The notes beneath the pieces are model-generated. The model worked only from the letters and a program-made list of their open reading frames with translations, was not told where the DNA came from and did no database searches. DNA of 64,000 nt from Epiperipatus broadwayi (Eukaryota > Onychophora > Udeonychophora > Euonychophora > Peripatidae): positions 124,001-188,000 of the forward strand of contig JAQFVV010000258.1 in the NCBI GenBank assembly GCA_028023455.1, written 5' to 3'. A program made the translations under genes and the position numbers. Below are positions 11,651-24,649 of this stretch, in pieces. Position 1 is the stretch's first letter, and each line of letters opens with the position of its first letter.

Positions 11651-13540
11651 CCAATTTAATAATTAACAATTATTGGTCAATAATTTGATATCTAGTTGCC
11701 AAAAAATAAATCAAGAAAAAAAAAGAGAAGATCTGAAGAGAGCATGGCTTTGCGATAGGCTATTTAAGACGGTTTTAACTTTTTATCTGCCATTTAAAAA
11801 TGTGTATAATAAAAAATAGAAACAAATTTTCTGTTAAATAGTGTCATTTATTGTAAATCTGAATATTCAAAGATTACCAAATGGTAAAAAGGTCAACTCA
11901 TTTTTTACTTCTTTTCTTAGTACATATGTTCTATGCATTATTTATATTGAATTATTTTAGTAAAATAAAGAATCAAAAGCTGCATTATGAAGAAATTGAT
12001 GTGTTATTAATTTACTAATTATTTATATATATATTTCACTAAAAATTATATTAATTTTTAATATGTTAAAATTATTTAATCATAATTAAATAAATAATGA
12101 TGCACTTTTCTTTTGATAGCCCTGTATAATATACACAAACAATAAAAAAAGTTGGGAATATTAAATTCTCACCTAAAAAACAACAACTGTATTTTACTTT
12201 TTCTATATGTGTATGTAAATATAAGCAAAGTAGAATCATTAAGTTAGACATTTAAAAAAATTATCATCAACAACAGTTATCAAAGAACAAATTTCTTATT
12301 GTCTTAATATATTTTTATTATCTTTGCTATGAGATATAAATTTGAAAATATATGTTTATTCTTACAATATATCCAAAATCATTTATTTATCATTACAATA
12401 TAACAATTACCACATATTATGATATCTTATATTATTAGAAATTTCTAGTAATACATTAGAAATGTTTTAACATCATATATATTGAAGTAATATATTCCTT
12501 TGGAATATATTTCATTGTTGCATAAATTTTAAAATGTATAGAAAAAAGTTTATTAATTTAGTAGTGTGACTTCATTAATATTTTAAAATATTAAGTTATT
12601 ATTATTATTATTATTATTACTGAAAGGCATTATATACTCTTTTTATATATAAAAATTGATTTTGTTAAGTGATAATTTAAAATAAATCCAACTGTTTAAT
12701 TTAAAAATATTAATTTTAAAGAATTGACAGTTATTTGTTTTAAATCTACTTTTAAATAGACTGAAGCATTATTTATTTTTCTACTGGATTAATGATTTCT
12801 TATCAAGAAAACTGTTTGATCATGTAAACAGGATCATGTCAGCTGTTAAATTAAAAATGAAAACATTGAATTTTCAAGTCTCAAAATGAACTTTTAAATA
12901 AACAGATTTTATCCCAAGAATTTGGAAATCAGAACACAAATGGATAATCTACTTCTTCATGTTTTCATTTATCATAAATATAAATAGAATTACTTCATAA
13001 TCATCAACTGCTGCAAAAATCATGACATTTTAATCTATCTTCATTTAGGACTATCTTCTATATTTTAAATGAAGTCTCATTATGAAAGAAGGGTTGGCTG
13101 CTATATCTTAAATTTGAATAATGTTAACATTTTCTATTAGTAAATAAATTAAAATTGCAAAACAATTTTATAAATCTTTATTAAATATTTTTTAAATTCA
13201 TAATAAATCATTTTTTCACACAAATATTATGCCAATATCAATTATTTTAAATTGTCAATTCTTAAATATTGTATCAATCACTATGTATATAATTGTCAAA
13301 GCTATATGCAAATAATATTTTCAAAACATTTTAAATATAATGTTCAAAAATAATACAGACATAATAAATAATAGTTTATTTTATTTTATGGAAGTCATAT
13401 TCCAATACAGATTATGAAATATATAATCTGAGCTATTTAATATTTATAATTTTAAATAATGATTGCTTAAATGGTGATAAATATTTATTTTGTAGGTGGA
13501 ATTTGATTAATACCATATGTATTGGCAATTGAGATATTTG
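11651..13540. other. AT-rich DNA, no gene seen
   Basis: Unique AT-rich sequence. A short perfect (ATT)n tract lies at about 12597-12619. No domain-bearing frame. Confidence 0.5.
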
Positions 13541-13708
13541 ATATGTTTAGTTTGATATTTGTCGGATAGTTCCAGTTATAAATTTACTATGGCTTCATTT
13601 TATAATGACCTCAATTTTGTAGTGAATATGTTTAGTTTGATATTTATTGGATGGTTCCAGTTATAAATTTACTATGGCTTCATTTTATGACTTCATTTTT
13701 GTAGTGAA
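13541..13708. repeat. Two-copy tandem duplication, 85-bp period
   Basis: The unit starting ATATGTTTAGTTTGATATTT at 13541 is repeated at 13626. Both copies contain CCAGTTATAAATTTACTATGG and end in GTAGTGAAT. They differ by a few substitutions and a short deletion in the second. A simple local duplication; no coding content recognised. Confidence 0.85.
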
Positions 13709-14376
13709 TACTTTCTTAAGCATGGATATTATTTATATCTTTATAAATAATATGGCTATAATCACGAATTAATATTTAAATATTTTATATAGAGAGTTTT
13801 AAGAATAGTTGATGTTTCTAAGCTGTCACTAATAATATTATATTAGAGAGTTAAGCTTATATCTAGCAGGCATTTCACCCATTGCTTAGTTTTATAGCCC
13901 TCAGTGTATAGGTTACTGTGTTACTACATATTGAGATTAAGGATAGCTTCATTTGCTTTGGCAATGTCTCAAGTTAATGATCATACATGTGTTTGTTGAT
14001 TTTGGTGTAATAATTTAAATATTGGTAACTATTACAAACATTACTGTTGTTTTATTTTTTTAAAATAAATGCTGTTTCTTTTATTACTAACTATTAATTA
14101 AAATATAAAATATTGATGTGCCAAATTAATAGGTATCCAAATGTAACCCATGCTGAGTAAACTAACCTTCTATTTTAAGATTTATTATTAGTTGAAATAG
14201 TCTCATTTTGTAATTCATAATTTTCCATATTTGTTCCTAATTATGACTTTATATAGTAAACTTAACTTTTTTCTTCGATGTTTTCTTATATTAGTTAACA
14301 ATATTAAATTACAATTTGTTATTGGAAAGAAGTTCTATATTTATTATCTAGTGGTGCCTTCTAGTAAAGTTACGTA

Positions 14377-14397
14377 TGGAACTACTTATCCATTATA

Positions 14398-14432
<35 letters not shown>

Positions 14433-14530
14433 AGGAAAATTAAAATATATATATATATATATATGTTATAATGGATAAGTAGTTCCATATATATATATAT
14501 AAATAAGGAAAATTAAAATAGTTCCAAATA
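14377..14530. repeat. Inverted repeat around a (CA)n/(TA)n microsatellite
   Basis: TGGAACTACTTATCCATTATAAC (14377-14399) is inverted at 14465-14487, flanking CA and TA dinucleotide runs. The word AAGGAAAATTAAAATA also occurs twice (about 14432 and 14505). It looks like microsatellite-mediated inverted duplication. Confidence 0.8.
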
Positions 14531-14919
14531 ATGTAAAATAAAATTGAAGAAATAACTTTCTAATTTAAATTAGCTATGATATTTACTGCTGCACTTAAGC
14601 ATCAATATTCTGACATTTTAATAATCGTATAAAACCCAATAAACTATGATATAAACAACACTAAATGATGTAAATTATAGTTAGATAGATAAACTTCTAA
14701 TTCAAATGCACTGTTATATTTAACGTAATATTATCGAGTGTCAAACTTCTGATACAATGAACAAAAAACATTTAAATCATTTCTAAAATTGTTACATAAA
14801 TATCTAATTAAACTCTAAAACTGGCAAGTATGCACAACATCTCTGTTGATTTAAATTTCATGTAATTGTTTTGACATATTCTATTGCCTACCTTCCAAAT
14901 GAAAACATGCATATATATA

Positions 14920-15208
14920 TAGTTTATTGCGCTTTGCGCAAAAAAGTGAAGCTTGACTCAATCTTATTACAAGTTATATGGCTTAGCGCTTTCAGAGACC
15001 TTGTGTCTCCATAATCATAGCTTACTTTTAACTGAAGTTTAGTTTGGGTTTATGTAAAATTTTATGCAAATTTTATAACAACCATTTTCTAAAGATTGCA
15101 AAGCACGATTCATTCCGGTTTATTGCGCAATATAACTTTTAATAAGCCATATAACTTGTAATAAGATTGAGTCAAGCTTCACTTTTTTGCGTAAAGCGCA
15201 ATAAACTA
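14920..15208. mobile_element. 289-bp TIR miniature transposon (MITE)
   Basis: Terminal inverted repeats of 66 bp (14920-14985 and 15143-15208) are nearly identical, starting TAGTTTATTGCGCTTTGCGC and running through AAGTGAAGCTTGACTC. The interior of about 157 bp has no open frame and repeats the GGTTTATTGCGCAAT word near 15117. If the outer TA is read as the target duplication this fits the Tc1/mariner superfamily. The superfamily call is inference; the TIRs are direct observation. Confidence 0.8.
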
Positions 15209-17800
15209 TTTACTAATCAAAGGTGAAGTAAAAAACTAGTGTGTGTATATATATATATATATTGTACTAATAATTGTTTTATATATTGAAATCAATAAGT
15301 GCCAGCAAATAAAAACTTTTTGTCTGCTGTGAAAACTGAAATAGGTGAGTTTTAATATTGTATGAAATTTAAAAATGCATTTTGTTTTGCTATATTACAC
15401 CTGGTTAATTGGCAATAAGCAAAATATTATTTTGTCATTATGAAAAATTTTTGATAACTTAATATTAATTGAATTGGATATATTATATATAAATGTTAGT
15501 TTGCAAAATACACTTTTTTCTTTTTATTTCTTGCATTAATCACAAGTAAGAGCTTCTATATGATTGATAAAATGGTTGGTATGTTGCTTTTAATTATGTT
15601 TGAGCCAGCAAAACCAGAGCAGTGAATCCATATTTTAATTAAACCAGTCTTACCAGTAACACCTTTAAATGATTACTTCTACTGGAAATAAAAATTTCCA
15701 AGTTCTCCTCACATAGTTTTATTAAAAATATGATCAAGAATAGTTAAGAAAAAAAATATTTGCAGCAAGTACATACATTCAGGAAAGTTACTTTTAAATA
15801 AAGCAAAAAAATGAATAAATCTGAGAAAATATTAAAATTGCTATGCTTGTAGGCAGGCATATGGCTGAATATGTTTCAAAACATTTTTTAGAGAAGTATT
15901 AAGTGCCTGAGATTATGAGTATGTGTTTTGGCATTTAAAGTATTTTTTTTCTTTTCAGAAATTTGACAATTTCATCCTTAAGTTTTCCTTTTTAAGTACA
16001 AAATTACGCATGCAGAGAAGAGAGATATAACATACAAGCAAAACAATTTAGCAAGCAAGTAAAAGTTACATGAGTTGAAGACTTACTAATATTGTACTGT
16101 CTGGAAATGAACATTTGAATTCCTCAATCACCCTTTCCCCCTTTCTGTAGAATTTGTGTGCTCGAGTGCTCCCTGGAAAAATTTGCAGTCACTGCCTTCT
16201 GAGTACCTCTAATAAATTAGCCATGGTGTTTTTAAAATATAATAAAAAAAATTACATGAATAAAGATTAAAATATATTCACAATAATGTACAGATGGATA
16301 TAGAGGAAAGTAAAAGATGTATAGAACATGAATTTGTTGGGTCATGTCTAAAGCACAACTGATAATCTTAAAAAGGAATGTCAGCCTGATACTTCAGTCT
16401 ATACAAGTGATTTGAGAGAAGCATCTGACTTCTTATCTACTTCCAAACTTCTATTGCATTCTTCTTATTATATATCTGGAGTTGCAGTTTGTTATAAATA
16501 TACCTGGCAAAACTCAACTACAATATAAAAATGAATGCGACTGCATACCCACTAATCAAATGCACACAAATAATCACAACTAAAGTTATATAACTATATT
16601 ACAAAAAAGAGATATATGGAAAACAACTGTCAGTGTTATATCGTATAGTATATTAGAAAACAGAATAATACCACAACTAGACATGAATTGAAAAAATTGA
16701 CATCATTTTCAGAATCAAAGCATCTATTTCCAGTAGGATAATCTATTTTCGATTTTACCATAAAATTATGTTGGTTAGTGTTATTACTTTTTTGTCTCAT
16801 TCTATCTCTTTGTTTGCAAATATCATTTTCTATTGGATGTGATAATATGGTTTTCATAATTCCTTCAATTCTTGAAACTTTACTACAAATATCTATAAAA
16901 TGTACTTTACATATTGAGATAGTATAAACCAATTATTATATATAAATTTATATAGTTTTACATAATCATTATTGTACACATTTAAGCATTATTGTATAGC
17001 TCCAAAAATATATATTTAAGCAAATTTACAATTCAAATAAAAATTTACTGATAAAACTCTTTAAATTTTAATTTTTTCTAATTTTAAATGCACATAATTA
17101 ATAGCCATAAAATAAATTAAAATCAATAAAATTAAAATTAAAAAAAAAAAAGTAGTAAAATTTTTACAATGTAAAATTTTTTTTTTTTACCTTAATTTAG
17201 AAAATTTTTGCAGCATCATTATTTCAAACCACACACATATATGAATGTACTACAAAAGATATCAAATATTATTTACTGTATAATTAATGACTTATAATTT
17301 AAAATCAAATGTGGTTTACATAATTCATATCTCCACATAAGTACCAACATTACTAAAAAGTAACCATAGGCTCAACCCTGTAAAAATATATCCCCAATAC
17401 TAATCAACATAAACATTATATTTCAATCATATTTGCTTATTTATAGTCTGACCAATGCAGATTAATCTGAAACTATTAGCATATAGCTAATAATAGCTAG
17501 AAACTTATTTACTGAATATTAATTAGATATGGTTCCCCAAGCCTGTTTACGATTAAAATGTTTTTGAAGATTATCCCAGTTGGACTCAATTAGGCAGATG
17601 CCAGACATGGAAGATGAGTACAATAATCATTAGTTGAATGCTTAGAACAGAAAAGCTAAATTTCTATTACACAATTTTATTCAGTGAGCAAGCTTTTACC
17701 CACCAAGGTTAGACAGATAATGCTCATAATTTGCAAAAGGAAGATGTAGCATTTAAATTAGGTCAAGTTTATGTAACCAGCTAATTTATATATTCTATCT
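15209..17800. other. AT-rich DNA, no recognisable gene
   Basis: A 98-codon minus-strand open frame at 16932-16636 shows no domain I know. A slightly richer patch at 16130-16230 has no supporting frame. I see no splice-bounded exon that can be defended. Confidence 0.4.
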
Positions 17801-18080
17801 GTTAGATAAAAGAACACTGAAATCTTTCTTTATTAATAGTGGGAGGTCAGTTGAAAATAAACTATGCCTCCTTAATTTTGTGCTTAGGATTATCACATTC
17901 AGAGCTTATGATAACCACATTTACAGGGTCAAAGGTGTGGCCATATTCCAGTTCATGTTCCAGAAACATAGACCTGTAGTCAATGCTACTCTTAGCACAA
18001 TTATATAAACCTCTGGGTTGTGCGATTCTGGTAGCAATTTCAGCCTGGGATTCATCATAATATACAGTGCTACAAGCAGC
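17800..18080 (-). pseudogene. Penelope-like element GIY-YIG endonuclease fragment, left copy
   Basis: The minus-strand frame reads CSNAACSTVYYDESQAEIAT, RIAQP, then a segment ending FLEHELEYGHTFDPVNVVII and CDNPKHKIKEA. This follows the C-terminal nuclease of Penelope-like elements: 'C..C...Y.GET...L..RI.EH', then 'A...H....GH.ID..N..I' and the basic 'R..EA' tail. The nuclease nicks target DNA for insertion of the element. Only this domain remains and no RT is adjacent. The N-terminal part of the open frame (18155-18085) is read through from the inverted right copy and is not homologous sequence. Confidence 0.72.
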
Positions 18081-18300
18081 ATTGCTGCACCAGAATCGCA
18101 CAACACAGATATCAATAGAATGGTGCCAAGAATAGCACTGACTACAGGTCTGCATTTCTGGAGCATGAACTGGAATCTGGATACGAGGTGGATATCATAT
18201 GCACCAAACTTGATTATTGCAAGCACAAAATTCAAAGGGCGTGATTTATTTTCAACAATCATCATACAATAATAAAGATTCCAGCAGTGCATTATCTACC
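18081..18300 (+). pseudogene. Penelope-like element GIY-YIG fragment, inverted right copy
   Basis: The plus strand reads TRIAQHRYQ, a stop, NGAKNSTDYRSAFLEHELES, then a KHKIQRA tail. This aligns with the left copy in reverse orientation. The two copies meet head to head at about 18080, and the homology reaches about 17800 and 18300. The right copy has a stop and has lost the H of the GH pair (GY). Head-to-head arrangement is a known outcome of PLE insertion; a host-level inverted duplication is the alternative. Confidence 0.68.
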
Positions 18301-21080
18301 AGTGGAAATATTCAAATTAGAAACTTATTTAATATTAACCTTATTAAAATGCTACATTTCCTTTTCACAAATTAGAGTGCTGTGAGTCTGACATTGGCAA
18401 TCAAAAGCATGCTCAGTGAGGTTTAACTTTTCTATCCTAAGTGTTCAAAACATTTACATATACACTACAAATCTTATAAGAAAAATGATAAGCCTTTAAC
18501 GATTATTAATTGAGTGTTTACGGTATTTGTGATGGACTTCAATCTTGAACATTTTCTTTCATATTATTACTTCATCTGTTTTGACTATATATCAATTACA
18601 TAAAGATAAGTTCTGCCAAGTATTTACAAATCATGCATTAAATAATAAATAAATCCTGTACCAGAGAAATAGTAAAAAAAAAAAAAAAACTCCATAAATG
18701 TTAGGTGTTCATTAATTTCTGGTGGACAAGGCATATCATATCACCAAAATAAAAACTGAAAAGAATTTGCAATAGATGACTTTGTATATCTGGACTTCTA
18801 AAAAAATAATTATTTTCTGGCTACATTTTCCCATCTAAACTGAATTATCATGACTTAAAAACTGTAAATAAATACAATAATTATTAATGAAAATCATAAA
18901 CAATAAGATTACTTATTCCTTTATTTTGTAATCTTAGAAAATATTTATGCTTTTTTGCAAGGTTCACAATTAAATTAATTGATTTAAAAAATACATTCTA
19001 AATGATAAAAAATGGTATATCTACTTGTTATTTAAAGAATTTGAATTTAAAAAAGAAATCAAATAAATATAAACCCAAATCTTGAATTCAAAATCCATTT
19101 AAGTATGACTCCTCTCTCCCCCATGGCCAGAATGAAGATTGCATCATATTATAATAATCACATTTTTGTGTGTTTTTAGTGGTGAATTAACATTCATCTG
19201 ACAGAAACAGATTATATATGCTATTCAATTTAATGAGGATGATTGCGGATCAGTTATATGAACTGAAAAAAATAATAATTCTAAACCAGTTTGTAGTATG
19301 AAAGTATTTTCAAAGCTTACTCAAAACAGATCAAACTCCAGAACATGTTCACAAGATGATTGTTAATAATAGTCATTTCCGACAGCACTTAATATGACCA
19401 TACATTGAAAAAAAAAAAAAAACTTCAGACGCAAAATTTCAAATGTAGACGTTATAACAATAGTAATATATTAAGTCATCATAAATTGAATACTAGTTTT
19501 TGAAGATCATAACTAACAGCCATATTTGTATATTTCCTCACCATTAATAAACTGTTACCTTCAAGTAAAAATGATATTGATTAGTTTTATTTAATTTTTA
19601 AAGAAAATAAATAAATAATCAAGTGAATACGTTCTGAATCTGACCAATATATAATAAAAACATTTATAACTTAACACAAATATTGCTATAGGTGCAAAAT
19701 AATTATTAACTCCTTTTCCGAATTTCACATACTCCAAAAAAAAAAATTAAACTGATACACATTCTAATTATGCGTCATCTGACTATAATCTAAATACATC
19801 AATTCAAAATTAAAGTAGATTTAAATGTTAATACATTTCCTTCACTCCTTACTCGAGTATATGAATAATAATAAAAAATATTAAGATCACAAAAACACAT
19901 TTCTATAAAAAAAGATTTGGACTAAATCAAGTTTGTATATCAAGAAATGTTCCACGAATATATTATATCATTAAAAATTATTAAAAACACTTGTAATAAT
20001 TACATTAAGTAACCTCATTTTAATAAGCACGATAAAAATAATACAATTGAATTATTTAATCCAAGAATAATTGAATACTAGTAAACAAAAAAAAAATTAA
20101 ATAAATAAATTATAACTACTGCTTCTATAAATCACTGTATTAACAAGCTATGGATCTTAACACCAAAAAAAATTGTAAGTCTAACTGTAGAAATACAATT
20201 TTTTCCAATACAAATTACCTCCTACAAAACTAAGCTTTTTCTTTTGTTATTCTACTATCCAACCAGAGAAATATAATCAAAGCCAACTTCAACATTTTCA
20301 GCAACTGACATTATTTTCTTAATTCTTTTTCTCTCAATATTGATATTTTTTGATTATTTCAGTAATTAATAATTTTATATCATATAATAAATTATTTAAA
20401 AACAGAATTTTATATACACAAATATTCAATGATCCAGTAATTAAAACAATCCACCTGTAGAATTCGCTACTATAAAATTAATTATTAGTTTTCTTCATTT
20501 CAACCCCCCCCCCATATATATATAAACTGCTCGTGAATCCAATACATACTACACACAAATGTAACTTTTAATAAAGCCCCCCCCCCCCTCCCCAAAAAAT
20601 TTAGTGCCTCAGTAAAACCAATTTGTTTATGCAATCTTAAAATACTATAAAATTTTGAAGGGATTTTTTTTTATTCAGTAGTAAAAAATAATAATAATAA
20701 TGTTTTGTTTTGTTTTTTTTTAAAAAAAAAAAAATCAGACTAAATAATAAAAAAAGAAGAAGTTATACAGAAAAAGTCATTAATTCCATCTCTTAAACAA
20801 ATTAACAACTTGAAAGAAAAATTATTTAAGCAGTAAAAAAAAAAAAAGGTGAAATTATTACTAAAAAGCCAGATGATATCATGAAATACATGGAATACTT
20901 ATGCAAATAATTATCTTCTGCACTTTAAATGAAGATGAGAGACATGCAATTATATATATAAAAAAAAAAAATTTCAAAGAAATGATGAAATTATTATTGA
21001 TATCTTAAAAAAAGCAGGTGAAGAAATAGAAAAATTATAGTAAAAATTATATACCAAATGTCTAAATGTTAAAGATATAC
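18301..21080. other. AT-rich DNA, homopolymer tracts, no gene seen
   Basis: Poly-A near 18674-18689 and 19406-19421, poly-C runs near 20506-20513 and 20577-20588 next to (TA)n, and (AAT)n near 20690. No domain-bearing frames. Confidence 0.5.
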
Positions 21081-22560
21081 TAGATGATTAGAAGAGTGCA
21101 GTAGCAATGTAAATATTTAAGGAAGGCAATAAAAAGAAATATGAGAAATCACTCTTCTATCAATTCTATACAAAATCTTTATCAAAATTATTATAACTTG
21201 TCTACATCAAACATTGACATTAAAAGAACAAGCTGGATATAAAAGTGATTTTAGAATAATGAATCATTTTTAATTAATGAAAGAAGTTACATAAAAGACA
21301 AATAAATGAGTTGTCAGTATGATGACAAAGTATTTCATTCTATAAGCGTTACAGCTTTGGACCTCAAGATATAGATCTAAAATATTGTCAAATTCTGAAG
21401 AATATTTATCAAAATACATCACTGATAACTTTACATGGTCACACTAAGAAGATTAAAACATTGATAAAAAAATAAGAAAGAATGATTTCATAAATTCAGT
21501 ACTTCTTATAGAAATCTTACAAAAAGTATTTTGTGGATTAAGTTGAGGGAATAAAAATCATGGACATTACTTAAATGATTTAGATTTTGCAAATGACATG
21601 AGTGTTTGTTTGTTTTTTACAAATAATGCTTCAGAGTTTCAGGAAATATTGCAAAAGTTATCAGATGAAGATAAGAAAGTAGAACTAAAAATAAATGCTA
21701 AAAAGACCAAAGTAATGTTCAAGATAATCATGAATTAGAAGAAGTTAACTATATTTTTTTTATTCAAGATTTTTAATAGAAATTAAAACACAGTGAATAA
21801 AATGACAATGGAATTAAGTGTGGATGGAAAGCTTTTGGTAAAAATAAATTAGTATTAAAAGGAAATATGTCTAAGTATTTGAAAATGAAGGTTTTTGATA
21901 TAATAGGGATTTTATCAGTTATTACTTAGAATCTGAACATTCCAATGACTTAATGATGATTCTGGCAGCAATCTGCCAATTTCTGGCTCAGTGCACTTAA
22001 AACATTCTTATAGTCTAATTTACCTTTTCAGATTAACTTGAACATTTACAAGTTTGTTAGAATTAAATAAATTAATCTTTAAAAAAAAAATTTAAAGAAA
22101 ATTTGCTTAAGTATTTGTAAAGGGAAGTTCTTAATAAATGGGTTTTACCGATTCTTACCTGGGATCTGAAATTTCAAACGACTCAATAAAATATGGAGAG
22201 ATGAATGTTGAGAGTAATAAAAAAGGATTTTAAACAAAATAACTGAAATGACAAACAGATATTATTAGTATCGCTGAAAGATTTAAGAATAAAATGGGAT
22301 TGAATTGGACATATTTCTAGAAAAGATGATACTAAATAAATAGCTGAAATTTTAAACGAATCTCAAGATTAATAAAAGACCCAGATAAAAGCCGAATGTA
22401 AAATGTTTAATGAAATAAATAAGTTTGTTAATGTGATGTGGAGAAGACAATGTATAGATTAGATAAAGTGAATAGAAAAGATTTTCATCTTGCAATGAAT
22501 GGATAATGATGGCAAATGATGATGATGATAATGATTGATGCGAGGATCAGTTCAATTTTT
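21080..22560 (+). pseudogene. RTE-like LINE reverse transcriptase and C-terminus, dead
   Basis: Shifting plus-strand frames give LINE RT signatures in order: LFKEGNKKKYEKSLFYQFYT near 21117, the catalytic block LDFANDMSV near 21580 (family L.FADD; the first catalytic Asp reads Asn), VELKINAKKTKVMF near 21685, LVLKGNMSKYLKMKVFD near 21850, and TDIISIAERFKNKMGLNWTY near 22257. The last matches the 'T...V..R..KLKW.WAGH.AR' tail of RTE/BovB-type elements. The 3' end runs into ATG/ATGATG repeats near 22500-22545. The SKYLK..VL segment occurs twice (about 21870 and 22105), so a piece of about 250 bp was duplicated or inserted. Dozens of stops; no activity expected. Confidence 0.75.
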
Positions 22561-24640
22561 GTCATATAATAATGATAAAAAGATGACACTTTGAAGATCT
22601 GATAGCCCTTCAATTTATATAAGAAATCATGTTCTTTGATTTTTTTCTAAATAATAATAGATTCTGCATAAATTTGACCTGATCAAAATCAGTACAACAC
22701 ACATATCCAGAATCAAATAGGGTTATTACATTTATAAACACACAGAGAAATTTTAACAAAAAACGCATATACAATTTTTGAATTTAAAAAAAAATAAATT
22801 AATTTGATATTAATCAAAATAATTAACTGATTAATAAATGCAATGCTAACTTTATCTTTTTTTATTTATAAGTATTAGAGTGTGATGAATATACACGACC
22901 ACAGCTACGTGCATATTACTGATATCAATGATAATTTTATTATTAAAGCTGCCCCTCTCAAACCGTCCACCCCTCAAAAAAAGAACAAATATCTATCGTA
23001 TGAATAAAAAGCCACCTCAGTCTTCTGACCACAAAGTAAGGTGCTTTTTTTTTTTTTCATACAATGATATTTTCTATTATCAGCTAATGGTCAATAAACA
23101 ATTTTCAAATAGTATATTATCGCAAGACGGATATAAATTCCAAGGATAATCCATTTCAAAATTCAAAAAAGAAAAAAGTAGGAAAAAAAAATACACGCTG
23201 AGTTGAAATTCTCAATGTCTTGAGCAAATGGTTAGTTCCAAGAAGATACTTATATCTATATATTTAAATGTTTACATGTGTTTTAAATTACTTATTTCTT
23301 TTTTTTTACGAATCCAATCTGCTAAGCCATTTTAATGGATCTACATATTCTTTTGATGTCATTTAATCACAGGTAAGATTTGAATCACATCAACTTACAA
23401 TTTTTAAATAAAAATAAAAGGGATTTAAATAAATCACAGTATAGCTTTTAACTTTAATTTTAGAAGATATACACATACTTCATCGCTTTTACCCCCCCCC
23501 CCCCAGTTCTCCTCTCTGCGCATGAAAAAATGCATTGTAAGTAGGGGAGAGGAATTATTTTTAATTGAAAATTTTCAAACTATATTATTGTTTGTTTATT
23601 TGTTTGTTTGTTTTTTGCGAAATATAAATGTCCACCATTAATGTAATTTCTGAAATATAAACATGTATTTAAATGTAAAAAAAATCTTGACATTAGATTC
23701 AATACAAACCAAATTATATTTACCACACGAAACTAAATACTATTGCTAATTATATACAAAAATCATTTTTTAAAAATATGTTAAGTAAAAAAGGCAAATC
23801 ATTTTTTTTCTGATACAGATTACCATTTGATCAAAATATCAATTCATTATAATAGTATAGTTATAAGACTTTGCCTTGCCTTGCAGAAAACATTCCAAAT
23901 ATCAATACATATATTCAAACAAGTAATATCATAATTAATATAGAAACAAGCTTATTAGTAACAGATCTCAAATATATTTAATTCGAAAGGAATACAATCA
24001 GTCAGTAAATATGGCTTATGGGTAATAACCATAACTGTACATTGGAGTATTTATATTAATGCCTTTTTACTTTGTAAACTATTCTACCATAATTTATTAG
24101 GAATTCGAACATTTGTATAATTTTTTTAAAAGAAATTAGATTTAAAAATAGATATTTCGATAGAAGACAAACGAAATGATTTGTAGGTAAATGATCCAAA
24201 TTAAATATTTGATCACAATTATAAGTATTTATATCTTTAATGCATTTGGCATCCCGTTTAAAACTACATTTATAGTAATGTGATTGTATGTCACATAACA
24301 TTATCATCATTAGTATATAATTCCAAATGAATACTGTCATTTCCAGCTTCAAGAGGTGGGGACTAAGCTAGAGATAAATTGTACAATGGCTTCTTTGTAT
24401 ATAATCCTATCTATGAATTGCAAAACATGTCTATAATAGGAAATGACAGTCTTTTTTTTTTTGCTTATTTAACAATTTATGGACAGACTTTTAACTTTGT
24501 AAACCAATGTTTCTGCTTATTTGATAATTTGATATTATCTTTTTATTTCTTTTAAAGTAAACATTCCTTTTTAACGTACTTCATTACCATATTTAATGAT
24601 ATTCAGTATATTCTATTCTTTGCCATATTTTCCAGAGAAA
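22561..24640. other. AT-rich DNA, no gene seen
   Basis: A poly-C tract lies near 23492-23505, followed by a short GC-richer patch, and a GTTT-type tract near 23590-23615. The 98-codon minus frame at 24352-24056 has no recognised motif. Confidence 0.45.
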
Positions 24641-24649
24641 ATAATCAAT

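Noticed and set aside
16636-16932. 98-codon minus-strand open frame
   Set aside because: No domain, signal or neighbour support; length is expected by chance in this window.
18018-18272. 84-codon plus-strand and 123-codon minus-strand frames at the GIY-YIG palindrome
   Set aside because: They are off-frame readings of the inverted PLE fragments; the homologous frames are described in the features.
24056-24352. 98-codon minus-strand open frame
   Set aside because: No recognised motif; not contiguous with the LINE that ends near 24650.
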